64,000 nucleotides of DNA from CAIWHR01 sp963734085 (GTDB lineage: Bacteria; Pseudomonadota; Gammaproteobacteria; Burkholderiales; Casimicrobiaceae), in assembly GCA_963734085.1 (NCBI GenBank), contig CAVTFT010000009.1, positions 248,001-312,000 of the forward strand, read 5' to 3'. Shown in pieces: positions 36,003 through 44,866 of this stretch. Both the position numbers and the translations under genes were made by a program. A model generated the notes under the pieces. That model saw only the letters and a program-made list of their open reading frames with translations. It did no database searches and had not been told where the DNA came from. How positions within the stretch are numbered: position 1 is the stretch's first letter; every line of letters begins with the position of its first letter.

Positions 36003-37318
36003 CCACGACCGCGACGATGCCTGCCAGCGTGAAGAAGCCGCAGAACGTCCAGAAAGAGGACGCGATGCTCCTGCAGAAGGAGCTGATCAATCGCAACTAC
36101 ATGGAGCTCGCGACCGCGCGCGCCAACAACCGCAAGGTGTCCGCGACGTTCGTTCCCGGCAACCTGAACGAGCTCCTGATGTGCTTCGACTTCGCGCGGA
36201 GCCTGCCCGAGACCAACGCGCTGCAGAACGGCCTGCGCAAGAAGTCCGGCAAGATGATCATGGACGCCGAACGCGACGGCCAGTCCGAGGACGTCTGCAC
36301 CTACGTGAAGGCCGACCTCGGGATGATGATGGGCGGCGAGATCGGCCCGACCGGCGATCCGCTGCCGCGGCCCGACATCCTGCTGCTGTCGTACACCGGC
36401 TGCTTCACGTTCATGAAATGGTTCGAGCTGATCCGGCACAAGTACGGCTGCGAGACGGTGATGCTGCACGTGCCGTATCAGGGCGAGGGCAAGATCGCGC
36501 CCAACATGCGCGAGTACGTCGTGAAGCAGCTGAAGGAGACGGTGATCCCGACGCTCGAGCGCGTTTCGGGCGTCAAGTTCGACATCGACCGGCTGCGCCA
36601 GTACATGCGCGAATCGCAGAAGGCCGAGGAGGATCTCGTCGCGGTACTGCAATCGGCGAAGAACCGGCCGTCGCCGATCGACGGCTACTTCGGCGCCGTC
36701 TACTACATCGGCCCGATCTTCACCGCGTTCCGCGGCACGCCCGAGGCGACTGAGTTCTACAGCGTGCTGCGTTCGGAAATCGAGCAGCGCGTCCGCGAGG
36801 GCCGAGGCCCGATGACGCCGGAGGGCGAGATGACGCAGGAGAACTATCGCCTGGTCGTCGAGGGCCCGCCCAACTGGACCAGCTTCCGCGACTTCTGGAA
36901 GATGTTCTACGACGAAGGCGCGGTCGTTGTCGCGTCGACGTACGCGAAGGTCGGCGGCCTCTACGATTTCGGCTTCCGCCACGACGCCGACCGTCCGCTC
37001 GAATCGCTGGCCGAATACTGCCTCGGCTGCTACACGAACCTGAACCTGCCGTCGCGCGTCGACATGATCTGCAAGTACATCGACGAATATCAGGCCGACG
37101 GGCTTTTGATCAACTCGATCAAGAGCTGCAACAGCTTCTCTGCCGGGCAGCTGCTGATCCTGCGCGAAGTCGAGAAGCGCACCGGCAAGCCGGCGGCGTT
37201 CATCGAGACCGACCTGGTCGACCCGCGCTACTTCTCGGCGGCGAACGTGAAGAACCGGCTGGAAAGCTATTTCCAGATGGTGAAGGCGAAGCGCGTGGCG
37301 ACTGCCGCCGCGCACTGA
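35999..37318 (+). CDS. bcrB: Benzoyl-CoA reductase subunit B
   Basis: 439 residues starting at ATG 35999 inside the bcrC end (ATGA). Family blocks are FVPGNLNELLMCFDFARSLPETNALQNGL, PDILLLSYTGCFTFMKWFELI, GYFGAVYYIGPIFTAFRGTPEA and YCLGCYTNLNLPSRVDMICKYI; a conserved cysteine in SIKSCNSFSAGQ supplies a cluster ligand. It is the larger subunit of the catalytic BcrBC module and belongs to the same dehydratase superfamily as BcrC. Confidence 0.95.
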   Translation: MTTTATMPASVKKPQNVQKEDAMLLQKELINRNYMELATARANNRKVSATFVPGNLNELLMCFDFARSLPETNALQNGLRKKSGKMIMDAERDGQSEDVCTYVKADLGMMMGGEIGPTGDPLPRPDILLLSYTGCFTFMKWFELIRHKYGCETVMLHVPYQGEGKIAPNMREYVVKQLKETVIPTLERVSGVKFDIDRLRQYMRESQKAEEDLVAVLQSAKNRPSPIDGYFGAVYYIGPIFTAFRGTPEATEFYSVLRSEIEQRVREGRGPMTPEGEMTQENYRLVVEGPPNWTSFRDFWKMFYDEGAVVVASTYAKVGGLYDFGFRHDADRPLESLAEYCLGCYTNLNLPSRVDMICKYIDEYQADGLLINSIKSCNSFSAGQLLILREVEKRTGKPAAFIETDLVDPRYFSAANVKNRLESYFQMVKAKRVATAAAH

Positions 37319-37330
37319 CAGGAACCCATC

Positions 37331-38674
37331 ATGCGCTGCTTCATCGGCATCGATCTCGGCTCGACGACCACCAAGGCGGTGGTCATGGACGAGAACCAGA
37401 ACGTGCTCGGGCGCGGCATCACCAACTCGCGCTCGAACTACGACACCGCGGCGGCGATCGCCAAGCAGGAGGCGCTCGTCAATGGGCGCTTCTACCTTTT
37501 CCGGCAGCAGCTCTCCGAGACGGGCGCGCTCAACGGCGCGCTCGACGGTTTCCTGGGCCAGCTCGAGCGCGACTTCCGCTCCGAGCAGTATCTCGAGCAG
37601 CTCGGCGACCTCGAGGCGACGTGTCAGCGAAGCCTTGCGACAGCCAAGTTCGGCGACAGCACGAAGGCGGTGGGCGAAGCGCTGGCCGAGGTGTTCAAGC
37701 GACTTTCAGCGGAAGCGCCATCGCTGTTCGCGCCCGGCGCCAAGCGCAAGAGCGACTTCTTCCGCGACATCGCCGGCAGCCAGTATCTCGCCACCGGCGA
37801 GGCGGTGGCCAAGGAATCGGGGATCCGCTACGACTTCCTGCTCAACGTATTCGACCGCTCGATCATCGAGGTCGAGAATCGCGTCTACGGCGACTCGATC
37901 AAGCGGCACCTGCTCGCCGCGCTCGAGCGTACGTTCGTCGCGCTGCCCGACACCGCTGCTCGTCGGCAGCAGGTCGAGGCGCCGATCAAGGGCATTCTCG
38001 ATCTGCCGATGGAAGAGACCTATGTCGTGGGGACCGGTTACGGCCGCGCGCGCCTGCCGTTCTCGAAGGAGCACGTTCGCTCCGAAATCCTGTGTCACGG
38101 CCTGGGCGCGCACGTGATGTATCCACGTACGGCGACGGTGCTCGACATCGGCGGGCAGGACACGAAGGCGATCCAGGTCGATCCGAACGGCATCGTCGAG
38201 AGCTTCCAGATGAACGACCGCTGCGCGGCGGGCTGCGGGCGCTACCTCGGCTACATCGCGGACGAAATGAACATGGGCCTGCACGAGCTGGGACCGATGG
38301 CGATGAAGTCGACCAAGACCATCCGCATCAACTCGACGTGTACCGTGTTCGCCGGGGCCGAATTGCGCGACCGGCTGTCGCTCGGCGACAAGCGCGAGGA
38401 CATCATGGCGGGGCTGCATCGCGCGATCATCCTGCGCGCGATGTCGATCCTCGCGCGCTCCGGCGGCATCCGCAACGAGTTCACGTTCACGGGTGGCGTG
38501 GCGAAGAACGAGGCGGCGGTGAAGGCGCTCAACATGCTCGTCAAGGAAAACTATGGCGACCTGACGCTCAACATCAATCCCGACTCGATCTACACCGGGG
38601 CGCTCGGTGGCGCGACGTTCGCGTGGCGTGCGGTGGTCGAGGAAGGCAAGACCGTGGAAGCGCGCGCCGCGTGA
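37331..38674 (+). CDS. bcrA: Benzoyl-CoA reductase ATPase/activase subunit A
   Basis: 447 residues of the ASKHA-fold ATPase activase family (BcrA/BadF/HgdC). The phosphate-1 loop is IGIDLGSTTTKAVVMDE; DIGGQDTKAIQ and the cluster-binding cysteines in MNDRCAAGCGRYLGYIADEM and INSTCTVFAGAELRDRL follow, and TFTGGVAKNEAAVKALN gives the adenosine motif. A bridging [4Fe-4S] cluster shared with BcrD passes electrons to BcrBC at the cost of ATP. An AGGAA site lies before ATG 37331. Confidence 0.95.
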   Translation: MRCFIGIDLGSTTTKAVVMDENQNVLGRGITNSRSNYDTAAAIAKQEALVNGRFYLFRQQLSETGALNGALDGFLGQLERDFRSEQYLEQLGDLEATCQRSLATAKFGDSTKAVGEALAEVFKRLSAEAPSLFAPGAKRKSDFFRDIAGSQYLATGEAVAKESGIRYDFLLNVFDRSIIEVENRVYGDSIKRHLLAALERTFVALPDTAARRQQVEAPIKGILDLPMEETYVVGTGYGRARLPFSKEHVRSEILCHGLGAHVMYPRTATVLDIGGQDTKAIQVDPNGIVESFQMNDRCAAGCGRYLGYIADEMNMGLHELGPMAMKSTKTIRINSTCTVFAGAELRDRLSLGDKREDIMAGLHRAIILRAMSILARSGGIRNEFTFTGGVAKNEAAVKALNMLVKENYGDLTLNINPDSIYTGALGGATFAWRAVVEEGKTVEARAA

Positions 38675-38684
38675 GGACGACACC

Positions 38685-39524
38685 ATGACCATTACCATCG
38701 GCATCGACATCGGGTCCGGCGCGGTCAAGACGACGCTCTTCCGGACCGACGGCGACCAGCGCGAATGGCTCGCCAAGCGCTGCGAGCGCATCCGTCGCCG
38801 CGACCCGATGACCCTGGCACAGGAGGGTTACGACGGCGTGCTCGCCGACGCGGGAATGAAGCCCGCCGCCGTCGACTACATCGCGACGACCGGCGAGGGC
38901 GAGAACGTCAAGTTCGCGACCGGCCACTTCTACTCGATGACGACGCACGCGCGCGGCGGCGTCTTCCTGCGACCCGATGCCCGTGCGATCGTGGACATCG
39001 GCGCGTTGAACGGTCGCGCGATCTACGTCGACGAGCGCGGCAAGGTGCTGAGCTACAAGATGACGAGCCAGTGCGCGTCGGGCTCCGGGCAGTTCCTCGA
39101 AAATATCGCGCGCTACCTCGGCGTCGCCGTCGAGGAAATCGGCCCGCTGTCGCAGAGCTCGCAGAATCCGGAGAAAGTGAGCTCGATCTGCGCGGTGCTG
39201 GCTGAAACCGACGTCATCAACATGGTCTCGCGCGGCATCGCGACGCCCGACATCCTGAAAGGGATTCATCTTTCGATGGCGTCGCGGATCGTCAAGCTGC
39301 TGAAGGTCACCGGCATCAAGGACGGCACGGCGCTCCTCACCGGCGGGCTCGCGCTCGACGCCGGGCTGCTGGCGGCGATCCAGGAGGAAATGGTCAACGA
39401 GAAGGTCAACGTGACCGCGGTCAGCCATCCCGATTCGATTTACGCGGGCGCGATCGGGGCGGCGTTGTGGGGCGCGTTCCGCCACGGTAAGCTGCGGGAA
39501 CTGCAGGAACGCGCGGCGGCGTAA
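38685..39524 (+). CDS. bcrD: Benzoyl-CoA reductase ATPase/activase subunit D
   Basis: 279 residues from ATG 38685, where the phosphate loop IGIDIGSGAVKTTLFRTDG begins. The cluster cysteines are in MTSQCASGSGQFLENIARYLG and SSICAVLAETDVINMVSRG, and LTGGLALDAGLLAAIQEEM is the adenosine region. It forms the electron-activating heterodimer with BcrA. It ends the tightly packed had-to-bcrD block; the ferredoxin follows after 106 bases that include a palindromic repeat. Confidence 0.95.
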   Translation: MTITIGIDIGSGAVKTTLFRTDGDQREWLAKRCERIRRRDPMTLAQEGYDGVLADAGMKPAAVDYIATTGEGENVKFATGHFYSMTTHARGGVFLRPDARAIVDIGALNGRAIYVDERGKVLSYKMTSQCASGSGQFLENIARYLGVAVEEIGPLSQSSQNPEKVSSICAVLAETDVINMVSRGIATPDILKGIHLSMASRIVKLLKVTGIKDGTALLTGGLALDAGLLAAIQEEMVNEKVNVTAVSHPDSIYAGAIGAALWGAFRHGKLRELQERAAA

Positions 39525-39568
39525 CCGCTGGCGAGGAAACCGCCAGCCAGGGCAGCGCAAAGAGCACT

Positions 39569-39604
39569 CCCCCTCCCGCTCGCGGGCGAGGGCTGGGGTG
39601 AGGG
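39569..39604. repeat. REP-like extragenic palindrome (CCCTCACCCC family)
   Basis: The gap between bcrD and the ferredoxin contains a hairpin-capable stretch whose reverse complement reads CCCTCACCCCAGCCCTCGCC then CGCGAGCGGGAGGG. A second copy of the family, CCCTCACCCCTTCCCCCTCT then CCCCGCGGGAGAGG, lies before the Rrf2 gene at 57111. Such elements are widespread between genes in high-GC proteobacteria. Confidence 0.55.
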
Positions 39605-39630
39605 CAGGGAAGTACGGAAGGAGATTCGTA

Positions 39631-39876
39631 ATGGCACTACTGATCAACGACAACTGCACCGCGTGCGATGCCTGCAAGCCCGTGTGCCCCAACGAGGCGA
39701 TCAGCGTCGGCGACCCGATCTACGTGATCGACCCGATGAAATGCACGGAGTGCGTCGGCGCCGAGGACGAGCCGCAGTGCAAGCTCGTCTGTCCCGCCGA
39801 CTGCATCGTCCAGAACCCCGATTTCGAGGAAACGCCCGAGCAGCTGATGGCGAAGTACGAGTCGCTGCACGGATAA
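39631..39876 (+). CDS. 2[4Fe-4S] ferredoxin, electron donor for benzoyl-CoA reductase
   Basis: 81 residues. The first cluster is CTACDACKPVCPN (Cys 9, 12, 15, 19); the second, with an insert between cysteines, is CTECVGAEDEPQCKLVCP, the YfhL/Chromatium-type low-potential ferredoxin pattern. This is the ferredoxin type reduced by KorAB and oxidised by BcrCBAD in Thauera. AAGGAG lies at good distance before ATG 39631, and a strong hairpin follows the stop codon, so it closes the operon. Confidence 0.92.
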   Translation: MALLINDNCTACDACKPVCPNEAISVGDPIYVIDPMKCTECVGAEDEPQCKLVCPADCIVQNPDFEETPEQLMAKYESLHG

Positions 39877-39890
39877 TCGCGTATGCACAC

Positions 39891-39930
39891 GCGGGCCGCG
39901 CATCGCGAAGGTGGCGCGGCCCGCCTCTTT
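39891..39930 (+). terminator. Terminator after the anaerobic benzoyl-CoA operon
   Basis: An 11-bp perfect GC stem (39891-39901 with 39914-39924) encloses a 12-base loop and is followed by CTCTTT. It lies 15 bases after the ferredoxin stop codon. The T tract is short, so termination may be incomplete. Confidence 0.65.
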
Positions 39931-40044
39931 CCGGGAAGCAGTGGCGTCGAGTGCTCGCACGCGAGCGTGCGGCCCTTTGGACAGTGCATCTCGAATCATG
40001 CCGCCCGAAGCGGCGAGCGCATTCGATGCGACGATGGAGACGCC

Positions 40045-40185
40045 ATGACAACCCGCCGACCAGCGCCAACGACCATCGACGAGTACATTGCGGCGTTCTC
40101 GCCTGATGTGCAGGCGATTCTTCGGAAGGTACGGCGAGTCGTGCGCGACGCTGCTCCCGACGCCGAGGAAGCCATCAGCTATCGC
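40045..40185 (+). pseudogene. DUF1801 gene remnant
   Basis: From ATG 40045 the frame reads TIDEYIAAFSPDVQAILRKV, then RRVVRDAAPDAEEAISYR, a good DUF1801 (YdhG-type) N-terminus. At the point where family members continue with a PxF motif the sequence turns into unrelated, low-quality coding sequence. Only about the first third of the gene is left. The bases up to 40394 hold no further gene. Confidence 0.65.
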
Positions 40186-40394
40186 CGGACCGAAACAAAG
40201 CGTCGCGCATCCGCTCAGCGGAGCTGGGCAGATGGGGGGTGGCGCGACCGGTCCGGACGCCAGTCAGTTCAAGCGGCGACCGTCTCCGGTTGTCCCGCCG
40301 CCGGGATTTGTTCATGATACGGGTCGAGTTCATCGCTCGGGGCAAGACGGGCCGTCCGCCGTGCTGAATCCGGAGTCGATGGAGTGGAGCTCCG

Positions 40395-40892
40395 ATGACC
40401 GCCAATGACAACGGCCCGTTCGACGGTGGCTGCGACTGCCGCCACGTCCGCTACCGGATGACGAGCCGGCCGATGTTCGTGCACTGCTGTCACTGCCGCT
40501 GGTGCCAGCGCGAAACCGGTGCGTCGTTCGCGCTCAACGCGATGATCGAAAGCGAGCGCGTCGCGCTGCTCTCCGGCGACGTCGAGATCATCGACACGCC
40601 GTCGAACAGCGGCAAGGGTCAGAAGATCGCGCGCTGCCCGAAGTGCCGCATCGCGGTGTGGAGCAATTACGCCGGCGCCGGCGACGCGGTACGCTTCGTC
40701 CGGGTCGGCACCCTCGACGAGCCGGACCGGTTGCCTCCGGACATCCACATCTTCACCGCGTCAAAGCAGCCGTGGGTCGTGTTGCCGCCTGGCATGCCGG
40801 CAGTCGCCGAGTATTACAAGGCAGCGGACTACTGGCCAAAGGAGAGCCTCGAGCGAAGAGCGGCGTTGCTCGCCGCCCGGTCGAGGCAGTAA
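40395..40892 (+). CDS. GFA / CENP-V domain zinc protein
   Basis: 165 residues. The zinc-binding cysteines of the glutathione-dependent formaldehyde-activating (GFA) fold are present: GGCDCRHVRY, HCCHCRWCQRETGASFALNA and RCPKCRIAVWSNY. The C-terminal half (DIHIFTASKQPWVVLPPGMP) matches the common bacterial subfamily. Most members are not formaldehyde-active, so the substrate stays open. It lies alone between a remnant and a small membrane gene. Confidence 0.88.
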   Translation: MTANDNGPFDGGCDCRHVRYRMTSRPMFVHCCHCRWCQRETGASFALNAMIESERVALLSGDVEIIDTPSNSGKGQKIARCPKCRIAVWSNYAGAGDAVRFVRVGTLDEPDRLPPDIHIFTASKQPWVVLPPGMPAVAEYYKAADYWPKESLERRAALLAARSRQ

Positions 40893-40931
40893 TGGTGCAA
40901 GGCGGCCTGCCGATAGTGTTCACCTGATACG

Positions 40932-41087
40932 ATGACCAACATTCTCGTCGGCGTTTTTGCGATCGTGCTGTGCCTCGTCAATGCGGTCGTCTGGACCGTG
41001 ATTTCGCAGATGCCGCTCGCCGGCGCCGGCTGGGTGCTGGCGGGTGTCGCCTGCATCTGGCTGCAAAAATGGTCGCGCGGAAAATGA
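40932..41087 (+). CDS. Small membrane protein, 51 residues
   Basis: An ATG-to-TGA frame encodes 51 residues with two hydrophobic segments (ILVGVFAIVLCLVNAVVW and AGAGWVLAGVACIWL) and a basic end (QKWSRGK). The hydrophobic-basic pattern, normal codon use and fit between neighbouring genes on the same strand support it. The ribosome site is weak and I know no family name. Confidence 0.5.
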   Translation: MTNILVGVFAIVLCLVNAVVWTVISQMPLAGAGWVLAGVACIWLQKWSRGK

Positions 41088-41133
41088 CGACGGCGCGCCC
41101 GAGCGCTCAACTGCAATCGAAGGAGAGCGGGAA

Positions 41134-41772
41134 ATGAAGGTGGGTGTCCTCGGTTCCGGCGTCGTCGCACAGACGCTCGCCGGCGGCTTCCTGAAGCATG
41201 GCTACGACGTCATGCTGGGTACGCGCGATGCTTCCAGGCTTGCGTCCTGGGTGGCGAAGAATTCCGGCGCGAAAATCGGCAGCGTCGCCGATACGGCGAA
41301 GTTCGGTGAGGTCATCGTTCTCGCGGTCAAGGGCACGGTCGCCGCGGACGTTCTGCGCGCGGCGGGCGGCGCGAATCTGTCCGGCAAGACCGTGATCGAC
41401 GCGACCAACCCGATCGCCGATCTGCCGCCGGTAAATGGCGTCCTGCGCTTCTTCACGAGCCTCGACGAATCGCTGCTGGAGCGGCTGCAGGCGGAATTTG
41501 CGGGCGCGCGCCTGGTCAAGGCGTTCAACAGCGTCGGCAACGCGTTCATGGTGAATCCGCTGTTCAAGGGCGGCAAGCCGACGATGTTCATCTGCGGCAA
41601 CGACGACGCGGCGAGAAAACAGGTCGGCGCGATCCTCGATCAGTTCGGCTGGGAGACCGCCGACATGGGCAAAGCCGAGGCGGCCCGGGCGATCGAGCCG
41701 CTCTGCATGCTCTGGTGCATCCCCGGTTTGCTTCGCGGCGAGTGGTCGCACGCGTTCAAGCTGCTCCGCTAG
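41134..41772 (+). CDS. NADPH-dependent F420 reductase-like (NAD-binding) oxidoreductase
   Basis: 212 residues. The Rossmann start KVGVLGSGVVAQTLAGGFLKHGYDVMLGTRD, VIVLAVKGTVAADVLRAAG, the KTVIDATNPI block and VKAFNSVGNAFMVNP identify the F420H2:NADP oxidoreductase-like family common in bacteria without F420, where the substrate is usually unknown. AAGGAGAG lies before ATG 41134. It is convergent with the minus-strand membrane gene at 41801, with 28 bases between the two stops. Confidence 0.85.
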   Translation: MKVGVLGSGVVAQTLAGGFLKHGYDVMLGTRDASRLASWVAKNSGAKIGSVADTAKFGEVIVLAVKGTVAADVLRAAGGANLSGKTVIDATNPIADLPPVNGVLRFFTSLDESLLERLQAEFAGARLVKAFNSVGNAFMVNPLFKGGKPTMFICGNDDAARKQVGAILDQFGWETADMGKAEAARAIEPLCMLWCIPGLLRGEWSHAFKLLR

Positions 41773-41800
41773 ACGGCAGGACGACCCAGACTTCGTGTTG

Positions 41801-42925
41801 TCAGCGCCGCGCGGCCCGGAGGCGGCCGCGCACGACGGCGGTTGCCGTGCTGGCGATGAATGCGAGCAGCGCGAGGGCGTTCGCAAGACCGCCGGCCCGC
41901 GTCCAGTCGAAATGTCCGGTCGCGTCGCCGGCGAGTCGCACCGCGACCGAGGCGTGCAGCAGCGCGAGCGGCACATAGAACGACGGATCGTAAGGCACCG
42001 CGACGCGCAGCACCGCGGGGACGATGATCGGCGCGTGGCCGAACACCATCGAGAAGACGAAACCCAGCGCGAGCGCGTGCAGCGCGGCGTCGTACGACGG
42101 CGACCCGGGCGAGAGTGCGCCGGCGCCGAGGATCACGGCGGCGCCGACGGCGAGCCAGGCGTAGCCCGAGAGCAGGCACACGGCGATGTAGCGGGTGAGG
42201 CCGTCGCTGCGCACCGTGCGTCGCGCAATGTCCTGCTTGCCGAGCCACACGGCGAGCGCGAGCAGGCCCGCCGCAAAGGCGGTCGTTCCCCACGCGAAGC
42301 GCGCGAAGAGCAGGCCCGCGACAACGACGACCAGAATGCCCGCGAACACGCGGGTCGCGACGGGCGAGGGCGGCAGGAAGCGAGAGAGCTCCAGCCGCTC
42401 GCCGGCGATGGTCAGGACCAGGAACGCGAGCCACCACGTCACGACGACGCGGACGTCGGCGCCGGCGGCCCACAACGCGGTGCCCACAGTCCAGCACGCT
42501 GCGCCGACCGCGAGCGTAAGGGTGAACAGCGCGCGCTGGCGACGAAGGATTTCAACGGTCGCGGCGAGGAGGACGAGGCTCCCGGCAACGAACAGCCACG
42601 GTGCGAGCATCATCGCCCCGGCGAGTGCAGCCACCGTGCCGGCTCCGGCAAGGAGCGGCCCGGCGAACGCCCAGAGGCGGCCGAGCGCGACGGCGCGTTC
42701 CAGCGCAATGACGACGCCGAAAAAGCCGCAGATCATGAACGGCCCGTGCAGCGCCGCCGCCGTCGCTCCGACGTCCGGCACGCTGAAGCCGAGGCGCGCG
42801 AGGCCCGCAAGCGTGCCGATGGCGAGTCCGACGAAGCCCAGGACGAGCAGCGGGAGACGCGCCCACGGCGGCAGCGTGCGAAAAGCGGCGGCAGGGACGA
42901 CTTTTCGCGCGGCGTCGCGATTCAC
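41801..42925 (-). CDS. NnrS-like polytopic membrane protein
   Basis: 374 residues, about ten to twelve membrane helices. HGPFMICGFFGVVIALERAVALG and HALALGFVFSMVFGHAPIIVPAVLR carry histidines in helices as in NnrS-type haem/NO-response proteins and haem-copper oxidase-like folds. The family function is unclear but linked to nitrosative stress and denitrification. It is the last gene of a minus-strand run hemerythrin - tandem GNAT - MIP18-type factor - this gene, with a 25-base gap to the previous one. Confidence 0.7.
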   Translation of the reverse strand: MNRDAARKVVPAAAFRTLPPWARLPLLVLGFVGLAIGTLAGLARLGFSVPDVGATAAALHGPFMICGFFGVVIALERAVALGRLWAFAGPLLAGAGTVAALAGAMMLAPWLFVAGSLVLLAATVEILRRQRALFTLTLAVGAACWTVGTALWAAGADVRVVVTWWLAFLVLTIAGERLELSRFLPPSPVATRVFAGILVVVVAGLLFARFAWGTTAFAAGLLALAVWLGKQDIARRTVRSDGLTRYIAVCLLSGYAWLAVGAAVILGAGALSPGSPSYDAALHALALGFVFSMVFGHAPIIVPAVLRVAVPYDPSFYVPLALLHASVAVRLAGDATGHFDWTRAGGLANALALLAFIASTATAVVRGRLRAARR

Positions 42926-42950
42926 GTGGCCAATGCCGCAGGTCCGGACG

Positions 42951-43268
42951 CTATTTCCAGCCGAAGTGCTCGCGCGCGATGCCGGTCATCTTGTCCGGCG
43001 TCCACGGCGGATCCCAGACGAGCCGCACGTCGACCGCCGTACCCGCCGGGACGATCGCTGCGATCACGTCGTGCGCCTGTTCGGTGATCATGTCCGCCAT
43101 CGGGCAGGCGGCGGTGGTCATCGTCATCTCGACACCGGCTTGGCCCGGGGAAACCTCGATCGCGTAGACGAGACCGAGGTCAACGATGTTCATCCCCGCC
43201 TCGGGGTCGTCGACCTGCCGCAGCGCTTCGCGCACCGCGTCGGCGTCGGGCATCGGAAGGCCCGTCAT
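42951..43268 (-). CDS. MIP18/DUF59 family metal-sulfur cluster assembly factor
   Basis: 105 residues of the PaaD/SufT-like fold: REALRQVDDPEAGMNIVDLGLVYAIEV, MTMTTAACPMADMITEQAHDVI with the single conserved cysteine, and VRLVWDPPWTPDKMTGIAREHFGW. Such proteins assist Fe-S maturation. It overlaps the tandem GNAT gene as ATGA. In the same neighbourhood several Fe-S and Mo-Fe-S enzymes need maturation, so a link is possible. Confidence 0.85.
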   Translation of the reverse strand: MTGLPMPDADAVREALRQVDDPEAGMNIVDLGLVYAIEVSPGQAGVEMTMTTAACPMADMITEQAHDVIAAIVPAGTAVDVRLVWDPPWTPDKMTGIAREHFGWK

Positions 43269-44272
43269 TGCAGCCTTTTGCGGAAGGGAATCCGCTGCGA
43301 CGGCGTAAATCCCGCGTCGTAGAGAAAGCCGAGCAGCGCAAGGTCGCGCGGCCCGACGGTCGTCTCCACGCGCTCGATGCGCAGCGCCCCCAGGTTCGCG
43401 AAGAGCTGCGACAAGAGTGCGTGCCCGATGCCCCGGTGCGCGTAGTCCGGGTCCACGCCGATCGTGTCGATGACGGCGACCGGCTCGGTGCGCCCGAAGT
43501 CGCCCAGGTCCGCGCGCGCCATCAGAAAGCCGACGATCACGTCATCCTGCCGCGCGGTCAGCGACACGCGGATCGCCGAGTCGGCCATCGCCTCGTTGAG
43601 CTTGTGCGACATGTAGGCTTCGCGATGGCGGCCCGTGATCCCGCGATCGATCCGCACGATGTCGGCGAGGTCGGCCGGCACCATCGAGCGCACGTCGGCG
43701 GTGTCGCGCGCCAGCCGTTCGAAGTCGTTGCCGGACTGTCCGTCGAAATTGATTTCGGGCGCCGCGCGGTCGCCCTCGGACGTCGCAACGGGATCGTCAC
43801 GCGCCGGAAGATACTCGCCTCCGGCGACCGGGCACTCGACGATATGATCGGGGGCGACGCCGAAGCCCTTCGCGTCGAGCCAGCGCAGCATCGCGTGGTC
43901 GTTCCACACGGCCTGCGTGTGGAGGTCGCTGATCGCATGGCGTCGCGCCCAGGCGGCGAGCGCCTCCAGCAACTGCGTTCCCACGCCTTGGCCGTGGAGG
44001 TCGCGGCGCACGCCGACGATTTCGAGCCGCAGTTCCGCCTCGCGACCGAACTCGCCTTCGAGCACGCGCGACAGGATGTAGCCTGCGAGGCGCCGCCCGT
44101 CGGTCGCCGCGAACTGCGCGTGCAGCCGCGGCTCGCGCAACGCGGCGGCAAGCCGTCGCTCGAAGTACGCGCGGCGCGACCGCCCTTCGAGCGCGGTGTC
44201 GATCGCGACGACGGCGTCGAGATCGGCGCTGGCGAGCGGACGGATCGTGATGCCCTGAACGACGGCGGCCAT
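43265..44272 (-). CDS. Tandem GNAT acetyltransferase
   Basis: 335 residues with two GNAT domains. The first (~5-150) has RRDLHGQGVGTQLLEALAAWA and IRPLASADLDAVVAIDTALEG. The second (~190-335) has MVPADLADIVRIDRGITGRHREAYMSHKL, DTIGVDPDYAHRGIGHALLSQLF and LLGFLYDAGFTPSQRIPF. Each contains a Q/R-x-x-G-x-G/A-like acetyl-CoA loop. The second domain resembles the single-domain GNAT at 56515. The acetyl acceptor is unknown. It overlaps the MIP18 gene and follows the hemerythrin gene by 33 bases. Confidence 0.83.
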   Translation of the reverse strand: MAAVVQGITIRPLASADLDAVVAIDTALEGRSRRAYFERRLAAALREPRLHAQFAATDGRRLAGYILSRVLEGEFGREAELRLEIVGVRRDLHGQGVGTQLLEALAAWARRHAISDLHTQAVWNDHAMLRWLDAKGFGVAPDHIVECPVAGGEYLPARDDPVATSEGDRAAPEINFDGQSGNDFERLARDTADVRSMVPADLADIVRIDRGITGRHREAYMSHKLNEAMADSAIRVSLTARQDDVIVGFLMARADLGDFGRTEPVAVIDTIGVDPDYAHRGIGHALLSQLFANLGALRIERVETTVGPRDLALLGFLYDAGFTPSQRIPFRKRLQ

Positions 44273-44305
44273 GAGTTCTCTCTCCCGACGGGTTGTACGC
44301 GATTT

Positions 44306-44800
44306 TCAGCCGGTCGCGTAGGCGAGCGCAAGCTGCCGGTCCGTCTCGTCGTCGAGCAGCTGGTCCAGCATCGGCAGCAGCGCCATCGTCTCTTTCTGGA
44401 TGTGCGCGACCTCGCGCTCCACCATCTCCATCGTGCCCCGCTTCAACGCCGCGAAGTCGGCGTCGTCGAGCGCACCGGCGGCCGCGGCGCGTGCGAGCGG
44501 CAGCAGCTCGGCGGCTACCGCGCGGATCGCGTCGTGCTCTTCCTCGAGCAGCCCGGCGATGTCGCCTTCGCCCGCGTCGGCGAGGCGGGGAAAAAGCTCC
44601 CGCTCCTCGAAATCGAAATGACGTTCGATGTCCTGCTCGAGATGCCGCGCGAACGCCCCGGCGAGCTTCCCGAGATCGGGATCCTGCGCCGTGCCCGTGC
44701 GCGGCGCGCGCGCGAACGCCTGCTCGACACGCCCGAGGAGATCGAGGTTGGTGCGGTGCTCGTCGTCGAGCGCGTGGCTTACCTGGCGCAAATAGCTCAT
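44306..44800 (-). CDS. Hemerythrin domain protein (first gene of an FNR-box operon)
   Basis: 164 residues. Ligand helices are LDDEHRTNLDLLGRVEQ, HLEQDIERHFDFEERELFPRL, LLEEEHDAIRAVAAELL and VAHIQKETMALLPMLD, a full four-helix hemerythrin pattern. ATG 44800 is the only reasonable start. A perfect FNR box and a GGTAT-type palindrome lie just upstream, so it should respond to oxygen limitation or NO. It leads the operon with the tandem GNAT, MIP18-type and NnrS-like genes. Confidence 0.87.
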   Translation of the reverse strand: MSYLRQVSHALDDEHRTNLDLLGRVEQAFARAPRTGTAQDPDLGKLAGAFARHLEQDIERHFDFEERELFPRLADAGEGDIAGLLEEEHDAIRAVAAELLPLARAAAAGALDDADFAALKRGTMEMVEREVAHIQKETMALLPMLDQLLDDETDRQLALAYATG

Positions 44801-44819
44801 GACTTCGTCGTCCCGGTCA

Positions 44820-44846
44820 ATTATGGTATCCCGATACCAAAATACC
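44820..44846 (-). promoter_or_regulatory. GGTAT-type operator/promoter module upstream of the hemerythrin operon
   Basis: On the minus strand: GGTAT (44846-44842), three bases, GGTAT (44838-44834), four bases, ATACC (44829-44825), running directly into CATAAT (44825-44820), a good -10. TGGTATC-CC-GATACCA forms a perfect palindrome. Order, spacing and position relative to the -10 equal those of the module before had at 31724-31750. Confidence 0.55.
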
Positions 44847-44866
44847 CGACGGCGCCGCGCCGGCCA

